Part shown: positions 44,401 through 56,560 of the stretch, one piece after another
Position numbering within the stretch: position 1 is the stretch's first letter
Layout of the letters: each line of letters starts with the position of its first letter
DNA from: Russula earlei
Taxonomy: Eukaryota > Basidiomycota > Agaricomycetes > Russulales > Russulaceae
Length of the DNA: 64,000 nt
Reading direction: 5' to 3'
NCBI GenBank assembly: GCA_025769875.1
Contig: JAGFNK010000151.1
Span: forward strand, 45,414-109,413
The notes under the pieces: generated by a model
Seen by the model: the letters and a program-made list of their open reading frames with translations, nothing else
Told to the model about the DNA's origin: nothing
Databases searched by the model: none
Translations under genes and position numbers: made by a program

Positions 44401-44648
44401 GGCGATTAATAAAATTATTGAAAGTTATGAGATTCTTACGTCATTTGTGAAACGAGAGTCCTTGAAAGCAACAAGTCCGTCCATCTCGTCGTCTCTTAGG
44501 CGACGAACGCATCGAGCCTGCGTACGCCCTACTGCGCTCGTAACATGGCGATTGAACGCGCCGGGCTCGCTGTTGTTGAAGTTCTCTTCGCAGTTTGAAT
44601 TACTGTACCGCCCAATCGTTGCCCGACACCGTCCGAACCGACACGCAC
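41436..44648. other. 3.2-kb gene-free interval; possible unassigned transcript
   Basis: GC content matches the gene island, but no recognisable protein was found in any frame. Near 43804-43813 a TATA-like GCATAAAAGG is followed by a long C/T-rich tract, as at fungal transcription starts. A 123-residue frame (43921-44289) follows but has no family resemblance. It could be a long leader of COQ10, a non-coding RNA, or an unrecognised gene. A GA microsatellite lies at about 42037-42060. Confidence 0.4.
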
Positions 44649-45464
44649 ATGCCCGCTATCCCTTCTACCCTCTCTCGGGTATCCCACCATGCCCAACGCA
44701 GGCACTTTTTCAGATTTCCTCAGTTGCCAGCCAACGCGCGCCCGGAGACCTACCACGAAAAAAAAATTCTTCCGTGGGTTCTTCCCCCACGCGTGCGGGG
44801 GTGTGGCCCTCACTCACTCCACTTGTGCGGCGACCAGGTACACGCGCCGCCAGCTGTACGCAGTTGTCTCCGACGTCGCCTCATACGCATCCTTCGTCCC
44901 GTTCTGCAAACACTCACGCGTCCTAGTCCCGCCCAAGCCCGCACCCACGCCCATGACGCCAGATGCACTACAAATGGAGGCCGAGCTGACGGTGGCCTTT
45001 CTCGCGTTCACAGAACGCTATACAAGCCGTGTGACATGTGTGCCATACGAATCTGTCAAGGTGCGGTTTTTTCATCGCAGAAAAAAAATAAATAAATAAA
45101 ATAAAGACATAAAATAAAAAAAAATCGATGCTGATGGTTTGTCGGGGGCCAGGCAGTAGCGACGTCGGCCACACCGCTGTTCAAGGCTCTCGAGACGACG
45201 TGGCGTTTTCAACCTGCGTCAGGTCGGTCACCTCGCCCGAGCGGTGCACCTCGACCGCTGTCCCGGTCCCGATCCCCGAGCGGTGGGGCGGTTTCGGAAG
45301 ATGATGTCGGCCCCACGCTTGTCTCGCTTGAGCTCTCGTTTGCGTTTGCGAACCCAGTTCACGCCGCTGTTTCTGGTGCCTTTTTTGGGAAGGTGTCCGC
45401 GTTGATGGTCAAGGCTTTCGAGGACCGCTGCTTGAATGTTTACGGCGTAGACGCCCTAGATTAG
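44649..45464 (+). CDS. COQ10: Coq10, coenzyme Q-binding START-like protein
   Basis: Exons 44649-44773, 44838-45060 and 45153-45464 give 219 residues. Coq10 is a mitochondrial lipid-binding protein of the START/polyketide-cyclase fold that helps coenzyme Q synthesis and function in respiration. The N-terminus is rich in Arg, Ser and aromatics without acidic residues for about 35 positions, consistent with a mitochondrial presequence. Family motifs follow: 'YTRRQLYAVVSDVASYASFVPFC', 'MEAELTVAFLAFTERYTSRV', 'LSFAFANPVHAAVSG' and 'MVKAFEDRC'. The third exon has an inserted Arg/Ser/Pro-rich stretch absent from short homologues. The second intron (92 nt) is AT-rich. Confidence 0.93.
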
Positions 45465-45717
45465 TTGTGTTAGATTTGTGTAGACAACGCTCTTTAATGC
45501 TGTCGCTGACCTCTCCCAAAAATGGACCGAATGGCAGTGTGTCGACCGCATCCTCTCCCTCGCCCTAAGGGTATCCATCATCCATCGCTCACAAGCGACT
45601 TCTGTTACCTCGTCCGCACTATCTCCTTCCTGGCCTCCTCTCACTTACGTCTCGTCACCGTTCCTTGGTGACAGACCGTCAGCTGTGATACCCAACACCA
45701 CATCCCCTCCAGTATGA

Positions 45718-48554
45718 ATGGCGTCCGTCGCTTCCTCAGTAACCCCTCAGGCTCCATCCTCCCCCACGACATCGAGCCAGGCTACCACCAGCCCTTCCTC
45801 GCGGCGATCCCGCCCATCGAGCCCGACCAAAGAGCTGCCGCCTCCGCCTCCGCCCCCCACCAAGGCCTCTCTTCATTCGCAAGGATCGTAAACCGCCACC
45901 ACCCGTGTCTGGTCCATCGTCGGCCGCCTCCTCGCCTACGACGTTGACCCCTCCGCCACGTCGAAAGCCGCCGCCATCCGAATGGGACGAGACGCCCTCG
46001 CCCTCGCCTAACGGTGCTCCGCGAGCCAACACCCGCGATGCTTTGTTACTTGGCCTGTTGTCGTCCGAGGCGATCGTCGACAGCCGGGAGTATGAGATTT
46101 TGAGTGCCGAGGAGGTTGAGGAGCTCAAAAAGGTGTGTGCGGTCGTTCATGATACCAAATTCCACCGGGCTCTGCTGTGAGAAGCAATGCAGGCATCTGT
46201 GGCGATCATCACTACGATCGCATCGTCCTCCCTTTGCCGTGTGATCCCAAAGAGGACAGGAAACATCATCCCCTGACATATCCTTCCGCAGGAACACACA
46301 GTCTTGTCCTCGCGCGTCGTCGCTCTCCAAAGGAAACACGCAACAGAAGTCAAAATCCGCGATGCGGCGCACACCCTCGCCCGACTCAACACTTCCTCCT
46401 CTTCCCCCACACGCATATCCCGACAGTCGAAAGACGCACTCGAAGCTTCCGAACGCAAAGCAGAGACAGCGCAGACAGAGCTCTGGCGCGTGCAGGAGCG
46501 TGCCACGAACATCGGCCGGCGGCTCCTCGAGCACCGTGCCGGTGTGCTTGGCGCAGCTCTCGCGGAGGCGGAGCGTGCTCAGATCCAAACAACACGCTGC
46601 ACCGGACGCCGACCGCATGCGCAGCCCGCTCTCGAGCCCCCCTAGTGCGGAAGCGGCTTCGAAGTTTGACGGAGCCCATCTCTTCGCCGGTCACGAGGAT
46701 GCTGTTGTCCCAGGGAGGCCATCGCATGGCGCGGCGCCTCGACCCAGTAGCAGTGCAGGCCTCAAGGAGCTCGAGGCAAAGCTGGCCGCTGTAGAGGCCC
46801 GCGCGCAGGAGCAGGAGGCTCTGCTGGTGGATGCGCGGTTGGCCGCTGCTTCTGATTTGCAAACCGCCCGCGCCGAGGCAGCGGAAGAACTCGCCGGTGC
46901 GCGTGCCTCCAGGGCGTCTGACTTGGCTCAGGCCCAGCAGCGCGCAAGCGAACTGGAGGAACGCGTGGCGCAGCTCGAGCATGAGCTGGAATCGTCGATC
47001 CGCGGGAGAGAGGACGCATCGTACCTGCAGGAGCGCATACGGAGGTTGGAGCATGATTTGTCCGGTGCAGAAAGTAGGGCCGACCAGGTACGGACGGAGG
47101 CGGAGGCCGCCGCCGCCGCCTGGGCCGTCGAGAGGGCTTCATGGGCGTCAGAGCGTGCGCTTTTCAAGCAGGAGCAGGAGCGCCGGGCGGAGCTGTCGGA
47201 AACTCTGGAAAAAGAGCGCACGCTTTGGGAAGAAGAGCGCGAGGAGCTCGCTGTCCAAGCAAAAGAACAGATCGCAGAGGCCACGGAAGGTCTGCACGAC
47301 CTCGTTCGGCACTTCGAAGTTCCCCTTTTCTCTCGTGAATCTAGGATCGGCGTGCTTGTCGATGGTCTTGGACGGTACCTAGAGAAACACAACGCGGCCG
47401 AATTTGAGCAGTTGCGTGTGGCGGAGGCAGAGAAGCGCGACGCAATGGCGCAAGAGCTGGAGGCGACCAAGGGGGAGATGCAGGCCCTGCAAGCTCGTTC
47501 TTCGGTAAGCGCTTTCCGTTTCTGTTGACCGCAAATGGTCTGGATGGTTGCTTTTTTTATAGGGCAGCGCAGCAACATGGCCTTACATGGAACCCAGGCC
47601 ATCTTCGCCGATCACCTTCGCCAAAGACGCAGCGGGTTTGGTTTCCATCCTTCAGCCCATTTGGGCCGTATTGCCGTCTCCGGAGGCCCGCGCGGCGCGA
47701 CTGAGCAGCGCAGCTCGCCCTTTCCGGGCAGGGAGTGGACGGACATCGCCAGGCGGCCTCCGTACAGGAAGCCCAGGAGGCAGCCCCGGCCCGAGCGTGT
47801 CTATCAGCGACATGGACGTGCGCGCGCTCAAAAGCCTCTACACTCCCGGCAGCTCTGGTTCTGGCCCCGGCCCGAGCGCGGGAGGGAGCGCAAGCAGATC
47901 CGCCTCGCCTATCGAGCCGAGCGACAGCGCGGGCGTCTTTAGCGTGGAGGCGTTCGCCCAGCGCGTGCAGTCACTCATATCGGACGACCGCGCGCTCATG
48001 GAGCGCCTCATTCGCTTTGCGCATGCGCACGACATGCTCAAGAAGAATGCGGAGCGCGCGCAGAAGCTCGCCCAGGAGAGCAATGCCGCACTGGAGACGT
48101 ATCAGAGGCAGGTACACACGCTCGAGGAGCACCTCGTGCGCGCGAACGGTTGGTGAGTGTACACCCCACACCCTCGTTCCGGCACTGCTTTTTCCTGGGC
48201 GCTGATCAATTCCCGCCCTCTTTTTTTTTTTTTTTCTCTTTTTTTTTTTCTCCTTCGAAATCGGTCAGGGAGGACCAAGTAAACCGGCTTGCAGAGGAGA
48301 AACTCGCGGCGGAACAACGCGCGGCACAGCAGGCAGAGAAGTTGCGGCAGTTCACGGATGCGAACGCAGCGTTCTCTGCGCGCGCCCAGGAGCTCTCGCA
48401 GGAGGTCACGGCAGCGCAGGAAGAGCTGCGCGCGGCGCGCTCGGTGTCGGAACGGGAGCAGGAGCAGCGGCTCGCGCTGCTCGAGGAGATCAACCTCGTC
48501 CAGACGGAGAATGGGAACTTGCGGCAGCTGTTGCGCGCCCTTGGAAAGTTATAA
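45718..48554 (+). CDS. Uds1-domain coiled-coil protein
   Basis: Exons 45718-46132, 46292-47504, 47563-48152 and 48269-48554 give about 833 residues. After a Ser/Pro/Thr-rich N-terminus lies the segment 'LLSSEAIVDSREYEILSAEEVEELKK' continuing into 'SRVVALQRKHATEVKIRDAAHTLARL'. This is the pattern of the 'up-regulated during septation' (Uds1) domain of fission yeast. The rest is long coiled coil (about 235-420 and 600-833) with low-complexity linkers. A role in septation or as a cortical scaffold is inference from the name-giving protein. Two single-base insertions are needed to join frames, near 45880-45890 and 46590-46615; with both removed the CDS closes. The 159-nt first intron is longer than usual. 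Confidence 0.75.
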
Positions 48555-50639
48555 CGATCGTTGGGGCTGTCATTGCATCTATACTTTTATGGTGGGGAGT
48601 GGGAGAAGGACGGTATTCAAATGTGTCTTTTTTTTTTTTTTTTCTGTTTGTCTCGGATCATTGCATTCATGACTGGCATGCATACCTCTGCCGGCGTTGG
48701 TGCGCTGCTTGCGGTGATCCGTCCTCGATATCTCGCCAACTCAAAACGTAACGTGTGTCATTCATTCATCATTTCGAGATACTGCCAGTGTACGCAGTCC
48801 GGATGGCTTCACTTTGGCGATCAGTCCTACCCGTGTTCTCTTGGTTGGCAGTATGAGAGGGCGTGCCGATATGCCAGAATCACCATGGTGGAATGATGCA
48901 AGTGACTGCGAACGAAATCGCGCATCTTTTTCATCGAAGGCGTGAATAATATGGGCGGTTGAAGGGCGACCTGCCAAGTAGACGAGTTTCATAAATCGAC
49001 CAACATCACGTGCTTTGTGATAACTTCTGAAAGATGAAATTTTAAATTTTTTTTTTTGAATCACAGGCTCGCCACAACAGTCATGCACCAAATGCCTGAA
49101 ACTCACACACACCATCCTCAAGCACCAACTCCAAATGCTATCCCCAACAGCCCCCCAGACCACACTCCCCTGCACTCCCCCCCCCAAAACAATAGGGAGA
49201 GGCCTGAGGACCTGCCATCCCCCCCTGCAGATGTCCCCTGACCCCCCTCACCATCTGAGACACCCCCCATATCCCCCATAAGGTAGGCATCATTCATTGC
49301 CAGCACGTGGTTATGTAAGCAAAACATCTCCACTTTTTCAAATGGCTTTGACACTTGCCACATTATACCTTTTGCTATTCTAAGTCCTGAAGACTATAGA
49401 TAGGATGCCTATGAAAAGGTCTCTGAGCACACTTTCTGCAATACTATCCATTTGAAGGAATAATAAGAGTGATAATTTTGAAGTTGGAAACTTGTTTCTA
49501 AACACATTATCTATCAATTTTGATGCATTTGGGACAAGGTCATAAAATTGCATCAACACAATTTGGCCGCATCATGTGACCAAACATGTGACCTTTCCAA
49601 CCAAGAGACAATGAAAAGTAGAGGATTGAAGCCCTCCCCGCACTCTATACTATGGCACAGAAGTCTAAAGCTACTAGGTCTCACATTCAGAACCTTTCCA
49701 AGGTATCCAGGAAGGCCACTGTTGAAGAAGTTGATGATGATGATGAACCTCCAACTCTCATGTGTCATGCACAGGTCCCAGTTACTGAATCAGATCTTGA
49801 GCTCATTGACATCATAACCCAGCAGGGCAATGGGATGAAAGGAGGTCGAGAGCTGGCTGGGAATGGGATGAAAGAAGGTCGAGGTTGATGAGGGCACGAG
49901 GTGGTGAACTGGTAAAGTATGGAAGGACGATGAGAGCGATGACACTGGATGAAAGGAAAGATGGTGGGCTAGTGGCATCGAGATGAGGGTGGCTTGAAAG
50001 GTAAATTTGATGTCTGCACTTTGCAACTGGTCAGCCAGACTGGTGACATCATCCTTGAGAGGTGCAAGAGATGGTGGTGGAGGGAGTGGAATGGAGGGAT
50101 GAGGAGTGCAGGAGTTGCTTTCATATGGATTGTGTCAGTGCCAGCCAATGCCCTTCTACTCACTTGATTCTGCGGCCAGTGGGAATCTGCCTTACAGTGT
50201 GTGAGATGTTAATGGTGAGGGCGTGAGCACAAGATGAAAGGTGAATGAGGACGGCGGGGTTTGCTTGTATGGAAGCACATGCGTGCAAGATAGGCAAGAG
50301 TAGATGTTGATGCATGAAAATGAGGCAGGAGTGGGCAGGATGTGATGCAGAGCAAGAGACAACAATGGTACGCTCGAGCAAAGTGATGGCATGGCAGTGT
50401 GCAGAGCAAAAGCAAGTAGGGTAACAGCAGTGTGGACAGGCAAGACAGCAGTGGGTAGGGAGCAGCAGAGTGTGCAAGCAAAGCAGAATGGACAGAGAGC
50501 TGTACAAGTCACCTTACCACCACCTGTATTTCGCCAATATTTTTTTCATTGAACATTTGGCCAGTCTTGGCACTTAGTAAGTGGCTTATGTAAGGGTGCT
50601 GGCAATGAATGACACCTACCTTACCAGGGAATAGTTGTA
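48555..50639. other. Transition from gene island to repeat arm
   Basis: Up to about 49040 this is 3' flank of the Uds1-domain gene. Beyond that GC and CpG content drop. The stretch 49080-49260 is low-complexity and Pro/His-coding, and 49840-50510 is purine-rich on the plus strand with repeated GGGATGAAAG and GTGGAGGG-like words. No convincing gene except the fragment at 49652. Confidence 0.4.
49652..49888 (+). pseudogene. N-terminal fragment of a transposon-associated protein
   Basis: A 78-residue frame begins 'MAQKSKATRSHIQNLSK' followed by 'VEEVDDDDEPP'. I associate this opening with repeat-borne proteins common in Agaricomycete genomes, possibly DDE-type transposase genes. The rest of the protein is missing, so it is at best a remnant. 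Recognition is by memory only. Confidence 0.3.
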
Positions 50640-51460
50640 ACACAAGAGCCAATATAAATATAGCCACATTAAACATGAATGGTCTTACCAGGTGATCACC
50701 CAGCCTCTCAGGCCCACAAAAATGGGCCCTAATAAACCACACCCTGAATAAACATGAGATAGCCATCCTAGCCTTACAAGAAACACACCTTGATGACACA
50801 ATGGCAAATGAAATCCAACAATGAAAATGAATATACCTTATTCAGCAGACTGTAATAACTCATGTAGTACAGCAGGCATTGCTTTCGCAATAAATAGATC
50901 CCTCATTGCCCCACAAGAGATCTGCGTTCAAGAACTTCTCCCAGGAAGAGCCCTAATCCTTGAGATTAGATGGCTAGAATCTGAAAAGACCTTCTTCCTT
51001 AATATATATGCACCAATAAACAAGACCCTGCACCCATCATTCTGGACTGATATTGAGACCGCAAGACACACTAAGAGACTCAGACACCCCAATTTTGTTC
51101 TTGGAGACTTCAATGTCACTGAGAACCCCATAGACAGAGCACCAATATGCCTTGATGACCCCCCAGCAATAGAAGCTCTTAGGAATGCTAGACACACCTG
51201 GAGAATTGAGGACACATTGGAGGAAATCTTTTCCCACTGATCAAGCCTTCACCTACTGAGCCAATGCAGTAGAACATTTCTCCCAATCACACTTAGACAG
51301 AATATATGTCAACCAGACCAAAGCAGACCTCATCTACAACTGGGTAATGGAACCATCACTGGTCCTCACTGATCATTGGCTAGTAGCCATAAAATTTGCA
51401 CCACACAATGCCCCCCTCATAGGTAAAGGACGATGGACATGGCCACTAAACTCCCTAAGC
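50640..51460 (+). pseudogene. LINE endonuclease (EEP) domain remnant
   Basis: Read across several stops, this strand shows the order of an apurinic-type endonuclease domain of non-LTR retrotransposons: 'LNMNGLT', 'EIAILALQETHLDD', 'FFLNIYAPINK', 'NFVLGDFNVTENPIDRAP', 'SLVLTDHWL' and 'GKGRWTWPL'. Such domains nick the target DNA for reverse transcription. Stops and frame changes show it is dead. No reverse transcriptase is found downstream, so only the 5' ORF2 part remains. Confidence 0.65.
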
Positions 51461-51849
51461 ATTTTCAATTTTTGTAACATAATGTATGTTCTGAAATCTT
51501 GTCAATACTATTGACTTATTTCATCATTTTGTACCAGAGATATATTGTAACAAAATCTAAAATGAAATTTCACAAATTGTTTAATACAAATTTGTATCAA
51601 AATAATAAATTTTGTTATTCAAAATGCTATGGTTTTGTCATTCATACAAGTTGATTTTCCAACCAATGTGAGGTTGGCAAGTTGTGTGGCATTGTTGATC
51701 ATCCATACCTGCCAATGACACCATCAAGACCCATGATACCACTGAAATGAGTATAGTGTGCCACAGGTACAGCATGTTGGCAACTGTACCTGCACCCATC
51801 AAACCCATTGGTCAAATACCATGGGTTGACCTGCACCTGTGCTTCACCC

Positions 51850-54596
51850 TAGGTGTTCAAGGATACTGCATTACAGTGGCTCATTGAAACAGATCAAGTA
51901 AGTTTGCATCCTCAAGTCCTTCTCTTGGTCTCACCATCTCACTGAACAGCCCATAGCCACTTTTGAACATCCCTCCTTCCTGAATATGATAAACATTGCC
52001 TCTTGAGCAACTTGCAGTGTCAAGATTCTTAGCTAACACCAAATGCATAATGAGATCATCATGCTTTTTAAGGCACAAATGAATCAACTGAAGAATTACC
52101 TTGATATTAGTACTTTTATTTCAGTCATTCTCAGCATTGTACCCCTGATTCTTTTTCCCAGAGCCAATACATCACTGGAAGGATCAGTCTAACATGTGAT
52201 GTGTGGCAGGCCTTGAACACAGATGGCTACTTTGCTGTAACTGGTCACTGGATTGAGGAGCACTCTCCAGGGAAGTGGACTCTCAAACATGCCCTTTTGG
52301 ATTTACTTGTATGAACACCATGTATAATGGTCAGAGGCTAGGTCAAGCCCTTTACAAGATCTGCAATCACCTCAGAATTGTGCACAAGGTGACTCATCAT
52401 TTTAATTAAACTACATTTCTCAACTTATGAGCTGTAGGTTGGCCATTTAACATGTGACAATGCATCAAACAATGGCACAGTGATGTCCAGATTCACCCAT
52501 TGCTACAAAGCAAAAATGGGGCATGCTTTTGGCATCAAAAAATGACATATCTGGCAAGTTTACATTTTCTCAAAATTGATTTAATAACATCCTGTTCATG
52601 CCACAGGTGCCTTGCACATATCATCAATCTTGTGACACAAGCTCTCATCTCAACACAAAGCAAGGCTAAATACTATGACCCACATAATGCTGATGAGCAC
52701 ACACCAGAAGTTAGTGCATCAGAGCAAGATGAGCTTTGGCTTGTCTATGCAATCTGTGTCAAAGTGAGATTTGAGTGCTGTTGAAGTGCTGATGAATGAC
52801 CTTTCATACAAGCATCCAGGAGCATTCCTCTGTGCAGCATAAAGAACACTTCAAGTCTATCCAGATTCAGAAAGGGGTCAAGCACCCAGTGCAACTCTCA
52901 CTCAATATGAAAGTGCAATGGGGATCAACATATGTCATGATAAATCAGGCTAAATCCAAGCAGAAGGTTTCTCCATATAACTTCAATACCCTGGCTGATC
53001 TTTTCATAGTTTGTCAATGAATTTGTCTACAAGCTCGACATTCACATGAATGGTAATCTCAAAGCATGCAAAAAGGTTGACACTCTCAAGCTTTCTGAGA
53101 CCAAGTGGGAGTGTGTTGGTATATTTTGCAGTCTCCTCAGTGTGAGTTTCTTTGTTGTGAATCAAGGCCAAGACCTGGCCATACATCATTCTATTTTGCT
53201 CACAGTAGCTGTTTTCACTTTACATCATCCATCTGCTTCTACTTCCAACAACCACTCCCTTCTACAAGCATAGAGCACAAGCCAAATCATCCTGCAAGTC
53301 TCTGTGGCTTGCTCAGACACCCTCCTCCCTATTTGGGTAACCCACCTGTGCTAGCCACATGGCCACTCAGCCACTAAGTACCAAAATACTGGAAGGACTT
53401 CTAGACCTCCTAGAATGACCTATATGATGTCATAGGGCTCCACTGACATCATGGCTGACTGAGCAACTCCACTATGACCTCATATGCTCCACAATGATAT
53501 CATCATGATGTCATCACTCCACAAAGTCCCCAATTGTCCTGAGTCATCTATAGGTCTGACATAACAGGTTCATGCCCCTTGAATCCAATTGGAGTGGTCC
53601 AAAGAGTCTGAGATAGTTTCAATAGTTCATACTCAGCATTGTAACATGTCCATAAGCCTCAATGTAGCATGGCAGTCATCAGACTGTCCATTTGTGATAC
53701 TCTCATCCTCTAGGGTACTCCTCACAACCACTTCGTCTAAAGACTCCCCTCGCTTCCAAGCTACTCTTCTATGACCACCTTGTTTAAAGTCTCTTTGTTG
53801 CTCTGGCCTCCAATGTTTGCCTTTGCCTCCAGCAACACCTACCAGTCCCCATCTGGTACCTTATTGTCATTTGGCTTGTCCTCTTGTTCAACATGTTACT
53901 CAACACCTATCATCTGTTCTGACCCTTGCCCACCTGCTCCTGAGTCCATAGTGATCAGCAGTACATGTCTTGACATACTTTATATTTTTGCTAGATTATA
54001 TCAACTAACATGTCCTGCAGCATGCCAACAAAGTGCAGCAAGCATTCTCATCTGTTCAAACCCTCACCCTCTTCCATGTGATCCCTGCGATCAAAACACT
54101 CTATGCTGCTTGGTCCAGTTGAGCAGAAAGATTCAAGTATCACACACTCAAGCCTGCACTCAACACTGCAACAGTAAAGCTGAATGATTATTATCAGAAG
54201 ACAACAGATTCCAATGCTCATATCCTGGTGATGTGTTCATTTCCAGTTACTTTATGTTTCTTCCCCTCTAAAAGCTTTATCAGTGTTACATCCTGAGCAA
54301 AAAATGAATCACTTCAGGAATCACTGGGACTTGGAACTCCAGGAGGAAGTCCTAACCTTGGCCAGCATACAGTACATCACAATATGCTACAATGTTGATG
54401 CTGCATGACCTTATGCATATCACAGTTTAAGGAACATTATGAACAACTTCAGACTACCCTATCTATGATGTGTTCCACTACCCCTACTGTGAAAAAGCAG
54501 AAACCCAATGGCCTTCTTTGTGATGTGGATTCAGAGGATGAAGAAAATGATGATACTGATGTCTCCACACCATCTATGTCACCACCATATGATTAA
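51850..54596 (+). pseudogene. hAT-family transposase, degraded and split by an LTR
   Basis: Several pieces follow the order of Agaricomycete hAT transposases: 'DTALQWLIETDQ', an intron-like gap, 'PIATFEHPSFLNMINIAS', 'GRISLTCDVWQALNTDGYFAVTGHWIEE', 'HLTCDNASNNGTVM', 'RCLAHIINLVTQALI', 'MKVQWGSTYVMI' and 'LSETKWECVGIFC'. The LTR at 53153-53975 comes next, then 'AFSSVQTLTLFHVIPAIKTLYAAW', 'LNDYYQKTTDSNAHI', 'LHPEQKMNHFRNHW' and a C-terminal 'KQKPNGLLCDVDSEDEE'. hAT enzymes have an RNase H fold and move DNA by cut-and-paste. Some stops sit where CGA would be expected, as CpG decay would cause. Confidence 0.7.
53153..53975 (+). repeat. Solo LTR (family of the young Gypsy) inside the hAT gene
   Basis: It aligns along its length, in inverted orientation, with the 3' LTR at 61543-62373. 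It begins TGTTGTGAATC (against TGTTACGAACC) and ends TGTCTTGACA. Flanks TTCTT and TACTT look like a 5-bp target duplication with one change. No internal Gypsy sequence remains, so LTR-LTR recombination probably removed the element. Many differences from the younger copy are CG to TG or CA. Confidence 0.8.
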
Positions 54597-54599
54597 GGC

Positions 54600-55219
54600 A
54601 ATAAACAGTAGATCCATTGAGTTTACAATGAAGGAAGTAACTGGTAGTCAGGCAGTTGCAAGAGGAACAGAATTGATTGTCAGATAGCTAGACAAGAGAT
54701 TCAACTTGGCTTCCTAGTGAAGCCATGGTATGCCTTATATACCTAGCTTTGACATGCAAGAGGAAAAGACAAGTAGCTACTACACATGTTGAGATGATTC
54801 AAAAATTTACCACATTTGGCCTTTGCCTTTGTTAGTCTTCTTCCCATTATAGCCTGTGGTATCATCACCCTCCAATAAGACTTGATGTCCTTGGCCAGCC
54901 TGACACCACCCATTAGGAGTTGGTTTAGGGAAGGTATGGAAACAGACTCCAGGCCTTCATGACATTGGAGATGGGCAAGGTGAATGGGGAGTTGGGCTGC
55001 CTCAAGATGGTAGCAGCATTGCAATTGGGCATCTCTGATGACCCAAATTTTGGCATTGATGGCCTCACTTTGGATATGGAGGTCTTGGAACTGAGTGTTG
55101 AGGTCATGATACTGATACACATCGGCAGCAACTCCCCAGTTGAGCTCCTTTTGGGCTGCATCATAGAGGTACTGGAAGGTGGGGGAGTGAGCACTGAGCT
55201 GGCATGTAAGCCAGGTGGG
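54600..55219 (-). pseudogene. Coiled-coil, Gag-like remnant
   Basis: A minus-strand frame contains 'DVYQYHDLNTQFQDLHIQSEAINAKIWVIRDAQLQ' and similar helical text. It may be the continuation, across solo LTR A, of the frame at 56022-56560, because the two flanks join precisely at a 5-bp target duplication. It probably belongs to an LTR-element Gag, but I cannot name the family. The stretch 54630-54820 is also repeated at 5640-5900. Confidence 0.35.
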
Positions 55220-56016
55220 TGTCATGAACCATTCTCTAGAGAGGGCCCTTGAAGGACCCTTCCTTATGAGAGGAAACCCAGTCCCTATGGTGTCACCCTG
55301 TTCACATGGACAAAAGGGCAATAAAGGACAGTATTATAGCCTCCCTAAGGACCCTTTAGGATGACTCTAAGTGCCCTACAATAGGCGCTAACACAATACT
55401 AAGGACCTTAATAGAAGTATTAGGGCCGACTCTAAGGACCCTAATAGAACTATATAAAGGGCCTTATAGACAACTCTATTCCTTGAACCAAACTACAAGT
55501 CCTCAAATGACTGGCCCTAAATTAACTAACAGCAAATGAATCAGGTGCTTTGCACGTGTACCAAAGCAGTGAACATGGTGGACAATAGGGGCTCTTACTC
55601 ATCATTAGAAGCCCTCTTACTCAGCAGCTTACTGAGCATAACTGAGCATGCTCAGTAAGTGTACTCCGACTTCTTACTCATCCATCTATTGTGCTTGATA
55701 ACAGGGTTATGACTTGTTCCCTATTTAGCAGTTCTCTTGTAGTATATAAGCACTTAATAAAGTAACGGACAGTCTTCAGACTGTCCATTTGTTTACGGCA
55801 CTCTCTATCCCTGGGATACTCCTTTAAGGACCGTCCCCTTGTGACCATTCTGGCCTCTTCCCTGTGTACCTGCTTGACTCTGCCAGTAACTATACCTCTT
55901 TGGGATTTGCTACTGCTTTGGACTCTACTTGCCCATGCCATCTTGGACATCTATCGACTCATCTTTGAGCTTACCCCTTGCTCTTGAACTGGATAGTTCA
56001 ACAGTGAGTCTTGACA
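55220..56016 (+). repeat. Solo LTR 'A' with exact target duplication GTGGG
   Basis: Starts TGTCATGAACC and ends GAGTCTTGACA. The 5 bp before (55215-55219) and after (56017-56021) are both GTGGG. It contains a TATA/poly(A)-like core (AGTATATAAGCAC followed by AATAAAG, near 55739-55760). It is homologous to LTR B at 59726-60687, in the opposite orientation and about 165 bp shorter. Confidence 0.9.
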
Positions 56017-56021
56017 GTGGG

Positions 56022-56560
56022 AAGGGTTTCAAGGGTGAGGTCTCAGTTGTTAGTGGGGGAGGTGTAGATCTCCATGGCATGTTCGACCCCCCCCCAAAGT
56101 TTCTCCAGCCAAACCAATGACCTTAGTGGGGGAGGCATCCAATCAATGAACAAAGTAGGTGAGGGTGAACTTGCCATCCTTAGCAGGAAGCCAAAAGTTG
56201 GGAGCCCTTCCAAGGTTTGGGAGGTAACCCTTAGGGGCCTTGATGAGGTGTTGCTCATTAGTAACAATGGTGGTTTGAGCCTGGGCCAAAAGGTCATCCA
56301 GGGCCATGATGTGTTTCTCCTGTTGTTTGATGACTGCAGCATACCCTTTGAGATTGATGAGTCAAGCCTGCTGCAGTTGGTCCCTCTTTTCAAGGTCTTG
56401 AGGAGGGTGGTGATAATGTTTTGAAGAACCTCAGAAGGGATGTTATCATAGATTGCCAGGATGTTGGCAACAGTATTGGGAGAGATGGGTCCTTCCAAGG
56501 ATGGGAACTCAGGAATGATGATTGACACTTGTTGAGACATGGGGGAGTGAGGGATTGTAT
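56022..56560 (-). pseudogene. Gag-like ORF remnant
   Basis: The minus-strand frame begins 'MSQQVSIIIPEFPSLEGPISPNTVANILAIYDNIPSEVLQNI' and continues through a frame change. It looks like the helical N-terminal half of an LTR-element Gag. It ends at solo LTR A, and the sequence beyond that LTR (below 55215) may continue it. No zinc knuckle is seen. Confidence 0.35.
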
